Origin: Rhodoblastus sp963704565
GTDB lineage: Bacteria > Pseudomonadota > Alphaproteobacteria > Rhizobiales > Beijerinckiaceae
Assembly (NCBI GenBank): GCA_963704565.1
Contig: OY969917.1
Coordinates: 1,178,001 to 1,242,000 of the forward strand
Direction of reading: 5' to 3'
DNA: 64,000 nucleotides
Position 1 is the stretch's first letter. Each line of letters opens with the position of its first letter. Below the pieces are notes generated by a model. It was not told the origin of the DNA. It did no database searches and saw only the letters and a list, made by a program, of their open reading frames with translations. The position numbers and the translations under genes were made by a program. Below, in pieces: positions 41,854 to 49,996 of the stretch.

Positions 41854-43109
41854 AAAAACGCCGCCACCGCGCCGACCACGCCGATCGCGGCCACGCTCGC
41901 GGTAAAGAAGATCATGATCGCGAGGCGCGGGCCGCGCAGGCGCAAAGGCGGCGCCAGCGCCTTGGCCGCGAGCGCGATCAGCAGGCCGACGATGAGGGGG
42001 AACAGCAGGGCGTTGGCGACCTGGGTCGCTATATTCACCCAGACCAGATCGTGCGCGAAGCCGACCAGCGCCGCCGCCGCGCCGACGCTGACCGTGTAAA
42101 GCGCCATGAAGCGCCGCGAGTCGAACAGGCCGGCCTCGGCGCCGTGCAATTCCTTGTTCGGGACCGAAAAGACTTCGGCGACGCCCCAGGACAGAGCCAG
42201 CGAGGCGACGATCGCCGCCGCGAAAGACGCCCCCAGCACGCCGAGGCTATAGACCAGCAGCGCATTGTCGCGTCCGAGCGCGCCGGTCAAGGCTTCGCCG
42301 ACCTCGCCGATGCTGGCGAGGCTGCGGCCGCGGTCCCCGGTATAGAGCGCCGCCGCCGCCGCGACCAGAACCGCGCCGGTCAGGGCCTGGGTCAGGATCG
42401 CGCCGAGCGCCGTGTCGGCGCGCACCGAATTGAACTCTTCCGGCGCGATCTTGCGCCGCGCGGTGGCCGCCTGCTGGTAATAGATCATCCAGGGGTTGAA
42501 CACCGAGCCGACGATGGCCGCGGCCAGAAACAGGAAATCGGGGTCGCCGATCGGGGCGTGGAAAAAATCGTGAACCACCGCCATCGGATGGGGCCGCGCC
42601 TTCCAGGCGACGATAAGAAAGGCGCATTCGAACAGGCCGACGCTCAACGCGCCCTGCTCCACTTTGCGATAGGAGCCGGTCGCCGCCACCGCCAGCAAGG
42701 CGAAAGCGGCCAGGGGGAGCGAAACGTCGCGCGGGAGGCCATAGAGCTCGCCGACGCCGGCGACGCCGGTGAATTCGGTGACCAGAGTGCCGAAGGTCGC
42801 CAGCGCCAGCCCGGCCAGCGCCAGCAGCGCCGCCTTCCTGCCGAAACGCGCGCGCACCATTTCGCCGAAGCCCTGGCCGGCGAAAAGGCCGAGCCGCGCC
42901 GCCAGCTCCTGCACCAGATAGAGCGCGGGAATCAGCGCCAGGATCAGCGGCAGCAGACGAAAATTCCAGCGCGCGCCGGCCTGGGCGGCGGTCACGACAT
43001 TGCCGGCGTCGGTGTCGGCGAGCATCACCAGCAGGCCTGGCCCCCAGGCCGCCAGATGGTGGAAAATTGTCTTGCGTTTCGCGGCGGCGCCGCCCGCTTC
43101 CGAATCCAT
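41850..43109 (-). CDS. Nramp-family transporter with altered metal-site motifs
   Basis: A 419-residue membrane protein with about 11 helices. TM1 has ADTDAGNVVTAAQAGA in place of the usual DPGN motif, and TM6 has FNPWMIYYQQAA in place of the MPHN motif, so the canonical methionine of Mn/Fe-selective Nramps is absent at its place. Such changes are known in Nramp-related carriers that move other ions such as Mg2+; the substrate here is unknown. It follows the ModE gene by 24 bp and overlaps a cupin gene, so control by molybdate is likely. Confidence 0.82.
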   Translation of the reverse strand: MDSEAGGAAAKRKTIFHHLAAWGPGLLVMLADTDAGNVVTAAQAGARWNFRLLPLILALIPALYLVQELAARLGLFAGQGFGEMVRARFGRKAALLALAGLALATFGTLVTEFTGVAGVGELYGLPRDVSLPLAAFALLAVAATGSYRKVEQGALSVGLFECAFLIVAWKARPHPMAVVHDFFHAPIGDPDFLFLAAAIVGSVFNPWMIYYQQAATARRKIAPEEFNSVRADTALGAILTQALTGAVLVAAAAALYTGDRGRSLASIGEVGEALTGALGRDNALLVYSLGVLGASFAAAIVASLALSWGVAEVFSVPNKELHGAEAGLFDSRRFMALYTVSVGAAAALVGFAHDLVWVNIATQVANALLFPLIVGLLIALAAKALAPPLRLRGPRLAIMIFFTASVAAIGVVGAVAAFL

Positions 43110-43133
43110 CCCGCGCTTTCGGCCTCTCGCGCG

Positions 43134-43925
43134 TCAGTTGACGGCCAGGATCACCTGACTCGGATCGACGGTGGCCACGGCCCTTGCGCCCACCCCGAGG
43201 CCGAGGCTCTCCACCGTTTGACGCGGCGCAACGGCGTGTAGCGTCTTGCCATGGCCGATGTCCAGCCGAATTTCGCTGTTGCGTTCGGCGTCCAGCCGCT
43301 CCACCACCTCGCCGAAAAAGCAATTTCGGGCGTCGATTGGAGGGTTATCAGCCGCGTGGAGCCGAAAAAACGGCGCCTTGACCAGCGCCAAGACTCTTTT
43401 CCCCGGCGCCAGCTCCAGCTCGTCGGCGGCCGAATTGGTGACGATGGCGAGCATGGTTTGATCGTCGCCGAATTTCAGGGAAATCTCGACATCGACCGTC
43501 CAGCGTTTCATCTGGCTCACTTCCACCTGGAACACATTGCGGGTCGAAATGCGAACGCCGAGCGCCCAAAGCAGCGCTTCCTCCTGGCCTTCGAGTCCCT
43601 CTTCCGCGATCATATTGGAAATGCGCGAAAGTTTCTCTTCCAGCCGGCGGAAGGTCGCGATCAGACGCCGGCCTTCCGGCGTGACCTCCGCTCCGCCGCC
43701 GGAGCGCCCGCCGGGCCGGGTCAAAAAGGCGGGTGTCGGCAGCAGATTGTTGACCGCATTGACCGAATCCCAAGCCGTCTTGTAGCTGAACCCGGTCGCG
43801 TGGGACGCCTTGGCGATGCTGCCGAGTTCGGCCACCTTTTCGAGCAGGTTGATCCGATCGCGGCCGACGAGGAGCCTGCCCTCGCTATGAAGCGCGAGAA
43901 GCGCGCTGATCTTGGCGCCTGTCAT
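43134..43925 (-). CDS. modE: ModE-type molybdate-responsive regulator
   Basis: A 263-residue regulator. The N-terminal winged HTH has LLEKVAELGSIAKASHATGFSYKTAWDSVNAVNNL and RPGGRSGGGAEVTPEGRRL, the ModE signature. Two TOBE/molbindin domains follow (STRNVFQVEVSQMKRWTVDVEI... and ARNCFFGEVVERLDAERNSEIRLDI...). It normally represses molybdate uptake and activates Mo-enzyme genes. No modABC is in the window; the immediate partner is the Nramp-like gene. Confidence 0.92.
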   Translation of the reverse strand: MTGAKISALLALHSEGRLLVGRDRINLLEKVAELGSIAKASHATGFSYKTAWDSVNAVNNLLPTPAFLTRPGGRSGGGAEVTPEGRRLIATFRRLEEKLSRISNMIAEEGLEGQEEALLWALGVRISTRNVFQVEVSQMKRWTVDVEISLKFGDDQTMLAIVTNSAADELELAPGKRVLALVKAPFFRLHAADNPPIDARNCFFGEVVERLDAERNSEIRLDIGHGKTLHAVAPRQTVESLGLGVGARAVATVDPSQVILAVN

Positions 43926-44114
43926 CTCCGACCCGCCCTTTCCGCGCCAGAGCGCCGAACAACCCTTGCGAACGCATCGCGCCCCGATTTCGAGCTCGTC
44001 GGCGGCGCCGACCGTCCATCGACTTGCATTCTAGCCCGGACGAGCCCCAACGCCATCCCGGCATGCGGAAAACGAACGACCGCTCGATCCAATTTTCCGA
44101 TGGGATCCGCTCCG

Positions 44115-44190
44115 GTGGACCGTTTCATTAAAGAATATTTCGACGCCACAGCCGCTGTGGCCACGATCGAATATGCGCTCCCGAGCGCGG
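44115..44190 (+). pseudogene. Degenerate Flp pilin copy
   Basis: Bases 44115-44190 encode VDRFIKEYFDATAAVATIEYAL, closely matching the beginning of the intact pilin at 44345 (VHRLIGQFLSGATAAVAIEYAL). Even the preceding codons are alike (GSAP). After IEYAL the match ends and a charged, non-hydrophobic sequence follows, and the Gly before the cleavage site is Asp. It is a dead tandem duplicate. Confidence 0.65.
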
Positions 44191-44344
44191 CGCCTTCCCG
44201 GCGGGCTTTGCCGGCTACGATTCGCGCAATCGAAGTCGATCGGCGATACGATCTAAACCACCCATTAAACAACCTGTGGTTGTCTTCATCGGCGGCCGCG
44301 CCTTGCCTTGCGAACGTTTTCACCATTCCACAGGAAGCGCTCCA

Positions 44345-44506
44345 GTGCATAGACTTATCGGACAATTTCTCTCCGGCGCGACGGCGGCTGTCGCGATCGA
44401 ATACGCCCTCCTGGCCCTGCTTATCGCCTTAGCCATCATTTTATCCTTGGTGTCGGTGGGAACCTCATTGAGCGGCATTTTCACCCAGGTCGGCCATAAC
44501 CTCTGA
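44345..44506 (+). CDS. Flp/Fap-type pilin
   Basis: A 53-residue prepilin starting at GTG 44345 (an in-frame ATG at 44276 is possible). It has a short leader with SGATAAVAIEYALL, where prepilin peptidase cleaves before the Ala-rich segment, and a hydrophobic helix ALLALLIALAIILSLVSVG, ending SGIFTQVGHNL. This is the subunit of tight-adherence pili. The tad machinery is not in the window, so it is an orphan copy. Confidence 0.8.
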   Translation: MHRLIGQFLSGATAAVAIEYALLALLIALAIILSLVSVGTSLSGIFTQVGHNL

Positions 44507-45068
44507 GCCGACGGCGTCGATTCTCCAACTTTTTTCCACACGGGCTCCCACCCCTGTGGACGAATGACGCAGGCGTGAAATCCGCTATTGACGCCGGCCA
44601 AAAAGGTGACACACTGAATAGTGTTGCAGCCTTGATCGAAAGACGTGCGAAGCCGCTTTGGGATCGAGGACAGCGTCGGCAGGCTATGAACCTGGCGGGC
44701 GGGCAATAACCCGATCGATCCAATCGTTATAGCGACAAGACTTAAAACGCCCTTGCCGTGGCGGTTGTTCGACCAGCCGAAACTATTTGCGGACATTTGC
44801 TGAGCTGACGCCTTGGCGCCTTTACATGTGGCGAGCGGTAAAGCTTGTCTGTAACCAGGATCGGGAAGCGGGGAAGGATGACTCCACCTCAGCTCGTCGT
44901 TTCCGGCGGCGCCTGCCTTGGCGCAGCATTTTGACGCACCCGCGGGGCGGCGAAAGCGGAAATGGCCATATCGACGGGAGACGCCAAATCATCGCAACAG
45001 ATCGAGCTTCATAGCGGAAATTTCCGCACATACATCTGATCATCATCGGAATTCGCAAACAGCGAAAA
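44507..45068. other. Gene-poor region
   Basis: About 560 bp without a convincing gene. A minus-strand frame (44320-44796) has a hydrophobic N-terminus, but its tail is antisense to the pilin and I do not support it. No tRNA or IS signature was seen. Confidence 0.35.
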
Positions 45069-45096
45069 AAGGCCCCGTTCGCCACAGGCGACGGGG
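45069..45096. terminator. Bidirectional terminator-like hairpin
   Basis: GGCCCCG-T-TCGCC and GGCGA-C-GGGGCC pair across ACA, flanked by an A-run before and CTTTTTC after. It ends a gene-poor stretch before the palindromic repeats. Confidence 0.6.
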
Positions 45097-45189
45097 CCAC
45101 ATCTTTTTCAAAAAGCCATTGCGAAACCGAGGCTAGGGCCTTTTCCGTTCCTTCGGAATCGGAAGAAGTCTCTAGTTCATTGTTTTAAC

Positions 45190-45286
45190 GCATATTCTTG
45201 TCCAAAAAGTCTGCAACTTTTTGGGAATATGCTCTAGGGCCTGTGGCTGCTTGTCTCGCCGCCGAGACAAGCAGCCACAGGCCCTA
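45190..45286. repeat. Two adjacent palindromes downstream of ratA
   Basis: The first (45190-45232) pairs GCATATTC with GAATATGC and CCAAAAAGT with ACTTTTTGG across a CTGC centre. The second (45235-45286) is a perfect 24-bp inverted repeat with a four-base loop (arms 45235-45258 and 45263-45286). Both fit an interspersed intergenic repeat of rhizobial type. They lie four bases beyond the ratA stop and may end its transcript. Confidence 0.75.
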
Positions 45287-45290
45287 AAGC

Positions 45291-45746
45291 TCAGACCGGG
45301 CGGAAAATCTGGTCGGCCCGCGTCTCGAAGGCCGAAGCGAATTTCCGGAATGCGGCGTCGAACATCGAACCCATCAGCGTCGCCAGCATCCGGCTGCGGA
45401 ATTCATAGGCGATATAGAATTCGATTCGGCATTTGCCGTCCTCGGCGTCGCCGAAGCGCCAGATATTCTCCAGATGGCTGAACGGCCCGTCGACATATTC
45501 GACGGCGATCCGCCGCTCGGCGCGATCAAGCGTCACCCGGCTGGTGAAACGTTCGCGAATCGCCTTGTAGCCGACCTCCATTTCGGCCACCACCAACTCA
45601 GCGCCTTCCGCGCCGGAAAAACGCCGGCGCACCCGCAAGGCCTGACACAGCGGCACGAATTGCGGATAGGATTCGACATCCGCCACCAGATCGAACATCT
45701 GCTCCGGCGTGTGATTCACCACATGGCTGGTGCGAAAACTCGGCAT
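45291..45746 (-). CDS. ratA: RatA/COQ10-type START-domain protein
   Basis: A 151-residue polyketide cyclase/START protein (MPSFRTSHVVNHTPEQMFDLVADVESYPQFVPLC...). It binds lipids or ubiquinone in the Coq10 family; in E. coli the name RatA refers to a ribosome-association toxin, and that role is not implied here. The start is ATG 45746, eight bases after the lipA stop; the pair is conserved in alphaproteobacteria. Confidence 0.88.
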   Translation of the reverse strand: MPSFRTSHVVNHTPEQMFDLVADVESYPQFVPLCQALRVRRRFSGAEGAELVVAEMEVGYKAIRERFTSRVTLDRAERRIAVEYVDGPFSHLENIWRFGDAEDGKCRIEFYIAYEFRSRMLATLMGSMFDAAFRKFASAFETRADQIFRPV

Positions 45747-45753
45747 TGCGCCC

Positions 45754-46716
45754 TCACCCGCGTCGGCGGCGCAGGCGCTCGAAATCGTCGCCGGCATGGT
45801 GCGACGAGCGCGTCAGCGGCGAAGACGCCACCAGCAGAAAACCCTTGGCATAGGCGATGGATTCATAGGCCTTGAACTGCTCCGGCCGCACGAATTCCTT
45901 GACCGGGTGATGTTTTCTGGTCGGCTGGAGATATTGGCCGATGGTCAGGAAATCGACCTCGGCCGAGCGCAAATCATCCATCAACTGCAGCACTTCGTTG
46001 CGCGTCTCGCCCAACCCCAACATGATTCCCGATTTGGTGAAAATCCCGGCGTCCAGCTCCTTGGCCCGCTGCAACAGGCGCAGGGAGTGGAAATAGCGCG
46101 CGCCGGGGCGCACGGTGAGATAATTCGACGGCACGGTTTCGAGATTGTGGTTGAACACGTCCGGCCGCGCCGCGACGACGATTTCCAGCGCGCCCGGCTT
46201 GCGCAGGAAATCGGGGGTCAGAATTTCGATCGTCGTCGCCGGGCTCGCCGCGCGAATCGCCGCGACGACCTTCGCGAAATGCGCGGCCCCGCCATCGTCG
46301 AGATCGTCGCGGTCGACCGAGGTGACGACGACATGTTTCAGGCCCAGCTGCGCCGTCGCCTCGCCGATATGAGCCGGCTCTTTGGGGTCGAGCGGCGCCG
46401 GCAGGCCCGTCTTGACGTTGCAAAAGGCGCAGGCGCGGGTGCAGACGTCGCCCATGATCATGAAAGTGGCGTGTTTCTTGTCCCAGCACTCGCCCATATT
46501 GGGGCAGCCGGCCTCCTCGCAGACGGTGACCAGCTTGTTGGCCTTGACGATGGCGTTGGTCTCCGCCCAGCCGGGCGAGCCCGGCGCCTTGACGCGAATC
46601 CATTCCGGCTTGCGCGCGATGGGCTGATCGGGCCGATGCGCCTTTTCCGGATGGCGCGGGCGCGATTCGTTCCCCTTGCGGGGATCGTCATTCAACAGGT
46701 CGAGCACGACGGCCAT
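45754..46716 (-). CDS. lipA: Lipoyl synthase
   Basis: A 320-residue radical SAM enzyme that inserts two sulfurs into octanoyl groups. The auxiliary cluster motif CEEAGCPNMGEC (CX4CX5C) precedes the radical SAM CTRACAFCNV (CX3CX2C), and the C-terminal RSSHHAGDDF serine completes the auxiliary cluster. The start (MAVVLDLLNDDPRKGNESRPRHPEKAHRPD) is normal for the family. It is followed by ratA. Confidence 0.96.
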   Translation of the reverse strand: MAVVLDLLNDDPRKGNESRPRHPEKAHRPDQPIARKPEWIRVKAPGSPGWAETNAIVKANKLVTVCEEAGCPNMGECWDKKHATFMIMGDVCTRACAFCNVKTGLPAPLDPKEPAHIGEATAQLGLKHVVVTSVDRDDLDDGGAAHFAKVVAAIRAASPATTIEILTPDFLRKPGALEIVVAARPDVFNHNLETVPSNYLTVRPGARYFHSLRLLQRAKELDAGIFTKSGIMLGLGETRNEVLQLMDDLRSAEVDFLTIGQYLQPTRKHHPVKEFVRPEQFKAYESIAYAKGFLLVASSPLTRSSHHAGDDFERLRRRRG

Positions 46717-46916
46717 GGCGCGGTTCCGGGAAATGTTTCAATTCCAGATAAACATTTCTCGGCGCGCCCGCAACGAATCGCTTGACGTGTCCGCGACGGC
46801 GCGCGCAAGGCGCCGTCGCCTCGGGGAGTCCGAAAAAGCCGCGCCGCGCCAGGGTCTTAATTTGGACACGGGGTTGAGGCACGAGCTTGGCCCAATCTCG
46901 AAGGGAGGATTCGTGC

Positions 46917-47159
46917 ATGGTTAGGGTCGTGTTGGCCTTTATTCTGGCGTTCGGACTGTCGCTCATGGTCACCAAGGCCCGCGCCGACAACCGCGTGGTC
47001 GACGGCGTCCTCGGCGCCGGCGCGGGGGCTTTGGTCGCCGGGCCGGTCGGGCTCGTCGCCGGAGGGGTCATCGGCTATTCGGCCGGCCCGAACATTTCCT
47101 GCGCCATGCGCAGCGACTGCCATCGCGCGCGCCATGATCGGCGGCGGCGTCACGACTGA
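46917..47159 (+). CDS. Small exported glycine-zipper protein
   Basis: An 80-residue protein with signal peptide MVRVVLAFILAFGLSLMVTKARA, a GVLGAGAGALVAGPVGLVAGGVIGY glycine-zipper segment and two cysteines in ISCAMRSDCHRAR followed by a basic tail. A GGGAGG site precedes the ATG. It overlaps the convergent DUF1194 gene by ten bases. Function is unknown; glycine-zipper lipoprotein-like proteins often sit in the envelope. Confidence 0.75.
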   Translation: MVRVVLAFILAFGLSLMVTKARADNRVVDGVLGAGAGALVAGPVGLVAGGVIGYSAGPNISCAMRSDCHRARHDRRRRHD

Positions 47160-47992
47160 CCGGCAAGACCTCGGGCGATCGCGCTTTTGCGGGGCCGGTT
47201 CGCGGGACCGGCGGGCCTTTTTGGCATGGCGCTGATCTCCATGGTGAATTTCTGCCGGATCGCGTCGGAAAAATCGCCATAGCCCTGGGCGGGCAGCAGA
47301 AAGGCGGCCGGGCCGCCGATCACATATTTGCGGTACCAGGGCTCCAGGGTCTGGATCTCGCCGGCGTGCAACATGCGGTTCTCGAACGGTCGCCCCGGCG
47401 CCCGGAAGGCGCCGGCGCGCAGCGGCGCATTGGGATCGCCTTCGTTGATCGGCAGGCCGTTGATGGTCAAGCCGGCGGTGACCAGTTCGTCGCGCCGCGC
47501 GCCGGTGGCGTCGTCGCCGTCGCAATTGTCGATCCCGTCGCCGGACACATCCATGACCACGCGGCCCGCCCTGGCCGGAAGGGTCGGAACGACGAGATCG
47601 TGGACATAAGCCATCATATGGGCCAGGCAGGTGAATTCGCCGGCCACGCGCCGCGTGCGCCGCACCCGTGCGGCCAGCGCCGTTATGTCGGCTTGCGAGG
47701 CGAGGCGCGTCCAGGGAATGACCGCCTTCGCCCGCTCCGACCATTCGACCATGGTGAACATGATGCTTGCGCGCGGCCCTCCGAGGATCGCGGCGGCGAC
47801 GGAAGGATCCTCCAGCGCCTTGGCGACGCCATCCATCTGCAAGCGATAGCGTTGCGGGTTCACCGAGCCGGATACGTCGACGGAGACGATCAGCGCCACA
47901 TCGACCGGCGCGTCGGGGGCGGTTTGTGCAAGAACGCGGCTGGCGGAACAAATCGCCAGCGCCGAAGTGAGCCACAGAAGCAGCGCCCGCAT
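47150..47992 (-). CDS. DUF1194 protein (von Willebrand A fold), exported
   Basis: A 280-residue protein. ATG 47992 has GGAG seven bases upstream and opens a signal peptide (MRALLLWLTSALAICSASRVLAQ). The DUF1194 core is a vWA domain: metal site in SVDVSGSVNP (DxSxS) and VVMDVSGDGIDNCDG. A Lys/Arg/Pro tail ends it. The family is common in alphaproteobacteria; the partner is unknown. Confidence 0.88.
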   Translation of the reverse strand: MRALLLWLTSALAICSASRVLAQTAPDAPVDVALIVSVDVSGSVNPQRYRLQMDGVAKALEDPSVAAAILGGPRASIMFTMVEWSERAKAVIPWTRLASQADITALAARVRRTRRVAGEFTCLAHMMAYVHDLVVPTLPARAGRVVMDVSGDGIDNCDGDDATGARRDELVTAGLTINGLPINEGDPNAPLRAGAFRAPGRPFENRMLHAGEIQTLEPWYRKYVIGGPAAFLLPAQGYGDFSDAIRQKFTMEISAMPKRPAGPANRPRKSAIARGLAGQS

Positions 47993-48230
47993 CAAAATCT
48001 CCCCGGCGCGCGCTGAAACAGTCCGGTCGCCGCCCCGCCATGAGACAGAATGGGCGCCGCCGCGCCTGTCGGCAAGTCTACCAAATTGGGATTTTGCCAT
48101 TGTGGGCGGCGCGCGAGCATGGCCTCTGTCGCAGGTCAGCGCGAACCGGCATGACGAAGGTCGAAAAACCCCGGATGCGCAAGACAGCGTGAGTTAGGTG
48201 GACCGTCACCCGAACCGGAGGCCGGAACCG
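47993..48230. other. Intergenic region before the EAL remnant
   Basis: About 240 bp with no supported gene; it should contain the promoter of the minus-strand DUF1194 gene. Confidence 0.3.
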
Positions 48231-48338
48231 TGCGTCGAGGCGCAAGGCTATCTGATCGGGCGCCCGCAGCCGATCGAGGACTATGCGGCGATCGTCGGAC
48301 GGAAGCCCTCGACGGCGTGCGCGCGGGCGGCCGGGTGA
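48231..48338 (+). pseudogene. C-terminal remnant of an EAL-domain phosphodiesterase
   Basis: This frame reads CVEAQGYLIGRPQPIEDYAAIVGRK and ends at TGA 48336-48338. The A-Q-G-Y-L-x-G-R-P pattern is the very end of EAL domains (usual AQGYLFGRPMP). No earlier EAL motifs exist upstream in any frame, so only the tail of a former cyclic-di-GMP phosphodiesterase is left. Confidence 0.6.
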
Positions 48339-48462
48339 CGCCGAGCATCGGGCGGCGTTTGATCGGCGCGAGCCGAAGGTGAACTTTTTTCCTCCGTGGC
48401 GCGTTTAGGGCGTACGCGCGGTTCCGCTCCGCGAGAAGGGAACATTCAGGGAGTTCAAGACA

Positions 48463-49254
48463 ATGGCTGTGGCTCGTGATGGCGCGTCGGCGCCGAATTT
48501 TGCGCGTTCGGATCGCATTAATCACGTCGAACTCGATCAGGTTCAGGAATGGTTCGTCGCCGGCTGCCGCGACCTGGCGGCGGTGCCGGTGGCGAGCCTG
48601 AGCTATGGACTGATTTTTCCGCTGATCGGACTGGCCCTTCTCAAAATCCTCGGCGACAGCGGCAATCTCTATCTTTTGCTGCCGCTCTCCGCCGGCTTCA
48701 TGCTGGTCAGCCCTGCGCTGACTGTCGGGTTCCAGGCGATCAGCCGCGATCTGGAGCGGGGTGAAAAGCCATCCTTTTTCCGCGCCCTCGCGGCGTGGCG
48801 GGTGGACGCCGGCGCGATCCGGTACGCCGCCTTGCTGCTGCTGGGCGTGTTCCTCGTCTGGATCCAGCTCTCCGCAAGCCTTTACGCGCTGCTCTTTCCG
48901 CACCAGGAGGCCCTGTCCCTCGGAGGCCTTTACCGAACCACGGTGTCGACGGTCGGCGGCAATGAGTTCTTGATCCTGTTCGGTCTCCTCGGCGCGGCGA
49001 TGGCCGCCCTGGTCTTCGCAGGCGGCGCATTCGCCCTGCCGCTGATGATCGACAAGAAGGTCGGGCTCGGCGAGGCCATATCCACCAGTGTCGAGGCGGT
49101 GATGGCCAATCCGCGCCCGATGGCCCTGTGGGCGGCGATGCTTGCGGGTCTGGTTTTCGCCGGCATGGCTTTGTTCTATGTGGGTCTGGTCGTCACCTTG
49201 CCCATCGCCGGCCATGCGGCCTGGCATGCCTACCGCGCGACGATCCGCGAGTGA
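48463..49254 (+). CDS. DUF2189 membrane protein
   Basis: A 263-residue protein with six hydrophobic segments (SLSYGLIFPLIGLALL, YLLLPLSAGFMLVSPAL, the LLLLGVFLVWIQL area, and two C-terminal pairs). VGFQAISRDLERGEKPSFF and the ISTSVEAVMANPRPMALWA loop match DUF2189, an uncharacterised inner-membrane family sometimes near cytochrome c oxidase genes. Start chosen at ATG 48463 with AGGGAG upstream. Confidence 0.85.
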   Translation: MAVARDGASAPNFARSDRINHVELDQVQEWFVAGCRDLAAVPVASLSYGLIFPLIGLALLKILGDSGNLYLLLPLSAGFMLVSPALTVGFQAISRDLERGEKPSFFRALAAWRVDAGAIRYAALLLLGVFLVWIQLSASLYALLFPHQEALSLGGLYRTTVSTVGGNEFLILFGLLGAAMAALVFAGGAFALPLMIDKKVGLGEAISTSVEAVMANPRPMALWAAMLAGLVFAGMALFYVGLVVTLPIAGHAAWHAYRATIRE

Positions 49255-49264
49255 GAACCTCGCG

Positions 49265-49327
49265 CCGGAGCCGCTGGCTCCGGGGCGATGATCGCCGCTA
49301 GTAAATATCCCCCGGCAAAGCCGGGGG
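49265..49327 (+). terminator. Two hairpins after the DUF2189 gene
   Basis: CCGGAGCC-GCT-GGCTCCGG (49265-49283) begins ten bases after the stop, and CCCCCGGC-AAA-GCCGGGGG (49309-49327) follows with CTTTAAG. The second is a good terminator shape. A nearly identical CCCCGGC-AAA-GCCGGGG hairpin recurs at 49592-49608. Confidence 0.6.
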
Positions 49328-49591
49328 CTTTAAGATATGAGCCGCTCAAAGCGGCACTTGGAAGCGCTGACGCGCAGGTGGCCAATAACCTCGAGTTGTG
49401 CGGTGAGCTTCATTCACCAAGGTTCTGAATATGCACTATTCGCCAACCCAAGGCACATTGACCAATGCCCCAATATGCCCGGCCTTTGCGCCTCCAGTGA
49501 CACCGTCCTCGGTCGACGATCGGTTTTTATCGGCGCCGCTGGCATCGGCTGATTTTGGACGACTGCCGTATAAGTCAAACTTCGACTGCCA

Positions 49592-49608
49592 CCCCGGCAA
49601 AGCCGGGG
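49592..49608. repeat. Second copy of the CCCCGGCAAAGCCGGGG hairpin
   Basis: The hairpin matches that at 49310-49326, 282 bp away. Together they bracket a gene-free stretch that may be a relic of an insertion element with hairpin ends. Confidence 0.5.
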
Positions 49609-49624
49609 GGTCTCTCGCTTACGC

Positions 49625-49731
49625 TAGACGAGCTCGACCTCCGCCACGCCGGGAATCGCCTTGATCGCGCTCGACGCCTGGGGATTGACGGGATAGCGGC
49701 CGGGGAGACGGATTTCGACCTCGCGCCCGAT
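49625..49731 (-). pseudogene. Possible C-terminal gene fragment
   Basis: On the minus strand, a frame reads GREVEIRLPGRYPVNP then a short helix and PGVAEVELV before TAG. It has natural protein character (charged, alternating strand pattern) but no start and no identified family. It may be the tail of a lost gene in this remnant-rich strip. Confidence 0.3.
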
Positions 49732-49732
49732 G

Positions 49733-49764
49733 CACTGTCACGGTAACTCACTGTCACGGTAACT
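49733..49764. repeat. Direct tandem 16-bp repeat
   Basis: CACTGTCACGGTAACT occurs twice in a row immediately before the IS5 transposase remnant. It may be an end or target duplication of a past insertion. Confidence 0.85.
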
Positions 49765-49765
49765 C

Positions 49766-49990
49766 TTGGTCGAGCGCGGCGCGACGCCGGTCATTCCCAC
49801 GAGGAAAAACCAACGCGTCCAGATCGAAATCGACGGCGCAATCTACGCGCTTCGCAACCGCATCAAGGGCTGCTTCAATCGACTCAAACCCTCACGCCGC
49901 TTCGCGACAAAATACGATAAACTCGCTGAGACGTTCGCCAGCTTCGTGCGCCTCGGCTCGAGCCGATTTTGTGGCGGCGTCACTTTGTCA
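49766..49990 (+). pseudogene. IS5-family transposase C-terminal remnant
   Basis: Frame from 49766: VERGATPVIPTRKNQR, then NRIKGCFNRLKPSRRFATKYDKLAETFASFVRLGS. This is the terminal Glu-helix region of IS5-family (IS427-like) transposases, where the normal pattern is (V/R)ERFFNKLK..RRIATRYDKLA. The catalytic Glu is replaced (IKGC for VERF) and the rest of the transposase is missing. Confidence 0.8.
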
Positions 49991-49996
49991 ACAAGG

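Noticed and set aside
44320..44796. 158-codon minus-strand frame with a hydrophobic N-terminus
   Set aside because: Its C-terminal third is antisense to the Flp pilin, it has no clear ribosome site and no recognisable domain; kept out for lack of support.
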